Of a stretch of DNA of 6,711 bases, positions 5,737 through 6,711 are shown one piece after another. A program made the position numbers and the translations under genes. This DNA is from Ruminococcus sp. (GTDB taxonomy: Bacteria > Bacillota > Clostridia > Oscillospirales > Ruminococcaceae): contig JAAVHK010000025.1 in the NCBI GenBank assembly GCA_014799765.1, positions 1 to 6,711 of the forward strand. Reading direction: 5' to 3'. Numbering within the stretch: position 1 is the stretch's first letter; each line of letters begins with the position of its first letter. The notes under the pieces are model-generated. The model had not been told where the DNA came from. It saw nothing but the letters and a program-made list of their open reading frames with translations, and did not search any database.

Positions 5737-5847
5737 TTAGAAAATTTCTGTTTCGTTATTGTCATAGCTGATAGAACTTGTTGTGATAATGTCCTCACAG
5801 TCAAATTCTATTACTTCCATCTCAGGTGTTGTGTAACTTTCTTTCAT
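5737..5847 (-). CDS. 36-residue acidic peptide with PEMEVIEF motif
   Basis: The start ATG 5845-5847 has AGGAG 9 bases upstream, directly after the stop of the large gene, so the two are probably co-transcribed; a hairpin terminator follows. The product begins MKESYTTPEMEVIEFDCEDI, continues ITTSSISYDNNETEIF and is strongly acidic with one cysteine. From memory, short Clostridia proteins with a 'Y..PE.E.IEF...DVI.TS' start and a variable tail are common and unassigned; several resemble leader-plus-core precursor peptides. No maturation enzyme is in the window, so a ribosomally made natural-product role is only a possibility. The frame is short, but ribosome binding site, position and terminator support it as a real gene. 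Confidence 0.65.
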   Translation of the reverse strand: MKESYTTPEMEVIEFDCEDIITTSSISYDNNETEIF

Positions 5848-5861
5848 CTGAATCATCTCCT

Positions 5862-6711
5862 TCATTTCTGCTGATATGCATTTACAGCCTGATTATACAG
5901 GTACAACGCTCTCACAACATTTTTTAAACTGTCACTTGCCTTTTCACTGCTGAGTACAGCGTATATGTAACTCATAGGGCTGTATGTAACAGTATATCCG
6001 CCTATTTTTGTGTTACAAGCCATATCAAGCTTGTCCGCTGAAATATCAGTAATATCAATGTAATAATAGTTACCCTTGTTTCCGCTGAAATTGTATTCAC
6101 TTACATCTGTACCCTCTGCAACCTTGAAATAATGACGTACAGTTGTCTCGGACTCAAGGAGCAGGCTTGACCCGTAATATGTAATCCCATTTGAAATCGT
6201 TCCGATTGATTTCATTGTATAATCCGAAAGCATATCAGCTGTAACAGAATTTATTTCAGAAGTCGTTGTGAGATTTCCGCCACTGAAATACGCTTTTGTA
6301 TACTTACCGTAATCAAGTATCTTTTTTACAAGAGTTTTAGTTTCATCGCTGTAATCACTGTTCAAAATTGAATCGGAATATTCTTTTACTGAATAGGAAT
6401 ATTCTTTGCTTGCCGTACCGTTTCCAAAAATCATCTGGGCTGTAATGCCGTCGTTTATTTCTTTTGCAACAACTTCACAGGTGAAAACATAATACGTCCT
6501 GCCGTTTTCATTTTTTATTGTTGCATCGCTTACCATAACTTCTGTTGTATTACCGCTCGGGAGTTTAAAATGCATATAAGCATGTTTATCATTGGTAACT
6601 GATTCGTCAAGTTCCATATGGAAGTTTACACCGATATTTCCGCCAAGACTCAATGTTGCACCGCTGAATTTTGCCGGAGCGGTATCAAGTTCAACGTCTG
6701 TCATATCATAA
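5862..6711 (-). CDS. Large secreted or surface protein, C-terminal part
   Basis: The frame runs off the right edge: two sense codons (Asp, Tyr) precede ATG 6702-6704 with no ribosome binding site visible, so the true start lies outside. About 283 C-terminal residues are present. They are rich in Ser, Thr, Gly and Tyr with alternating beta-strand patterns (LSLGGNIGVNFHMEL; GRTYYVFTCEVVAKEI) and end in VVRALYLYNQAVNAYQQK. The pattern of a 'SLGGNIG.NF.M.L' start and a 'NYG.Y...YF' middle (here ILDYGKYTKAYFSG) matches, from memory, a module at the C-terminus of many large uncharacterised surface proteins of Ruminococcus. No dockerin pair or sortase signal is visible. It probably acts outside the cell. 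Catalytic or binding function cannot be told from this part. Confidence 0.7.
   Translation of the reverse strand, partial: YDMTDVELDTAPAKFSGATLSLGGNIGVNFHMELDESVTNDKHAYMHFKLPSGNTTEVMVSDATIKNENGRTYYVFTCEVVAKEINDGITAQMIFGNGTASKEYSYSVKEYSDSILNSDYSDETKTLVKKILDYGKYTKAYFSGGNLTTTSEINSVTADMLSDYTMKSIGTISNGITYYGSSLLLESETTVRHYFKVAEGTDVSEYNFSGNKGNYYYIDITDISADKLDMACNTKIGGYTVTYSPMSYIYAVLSSEKASDSLKNVVRALYLYNQAVNAYQQK

Noticed and set aside
5679..5804. Longer N-terminus for the exported peptide gene
   Set aside because: It would cross the perfect hairpin at 5698-5730 and overlap the 36-residue gene; the ATG at 5676-5678 has its own AGGAG.
5581..5874. Plus-strand ORF of 97 codons
   Set aside because: It is antisense to the two small minus-strand genes and their hairpin and shows no ribosome binding site or family pattern.

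Overview
The window looks like a chromosomal segment of a low- to moderate-GC Firmicute, probably a gut or rumen Clostridia such as Ruminococcus. The evidence is strong AGGAG-type ribosome binding sites, hairpin-plus-T terminators, and a secreted protein whose C-terminus resembles large surface proteins I recall from Ruminococcus. No ribosomal RNA or other species-level marker is present, so this is an inference.

Positions 277-4702 hold the regulatory and transposition core of a degraded Mu-like (transposable) prophage. Read leftward on the minus strand, the order is a phage antirepressor (about 4185-3471), a small XRE repressor (3438-3216), a control region (about 3215-2881), a MuA-like DDE transposase (2880-1051), a MuB-like ATPase fragment (1054-578), and the C-terminal half of a NusG/LoaP-type antiterminator (588-277). 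An N-terminally truncated XRE repressor-like gene (4196-4702) points the other way, as a phage immunity repressor usually does. Every recognisable gene in this block is broken. The transposase has two in-frame TGA codons and appears to lack the segment with its third catalytic acidic residue. The ATPase stops before Walker B. The antiterminator has lost its N-terminal half. Both minus-strand regulators carry frameshifts whose original reading can be reconstructed. The plus-strand repressor has an in-frame TAA.

The non-coding control region upstream of the transposase is better preserved. It has a near-consensus plus-strand promoter (TTGACC, 17 bp, TATACT) straddled by a perfect 10-bp inverted repeat. 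It is followed by four segments that can pair in mutually exclusive ways and end in a T-rich hairpin, which is an attenuator-like layout. AT-rich TTTAAAC repeats lie in inverted orientation at about 121-177 and 5254-5310. They may be the degenerate ends of the element.

To the right, 4757-5140 encodes an intact unidentified four-helix membrane protein. From 6711 down to 5308 lies what looks like a resident minus-strand unit: the C-terminal part of a large secreted protein, a 36-residue acidic peptide, a 12-bp perfect terminator hairpin, a 52-residue exported peptide, and a terminator. The 36-residue peptide gene starts just downstream of the large gene's stop, so the two are probably co-transcribed.
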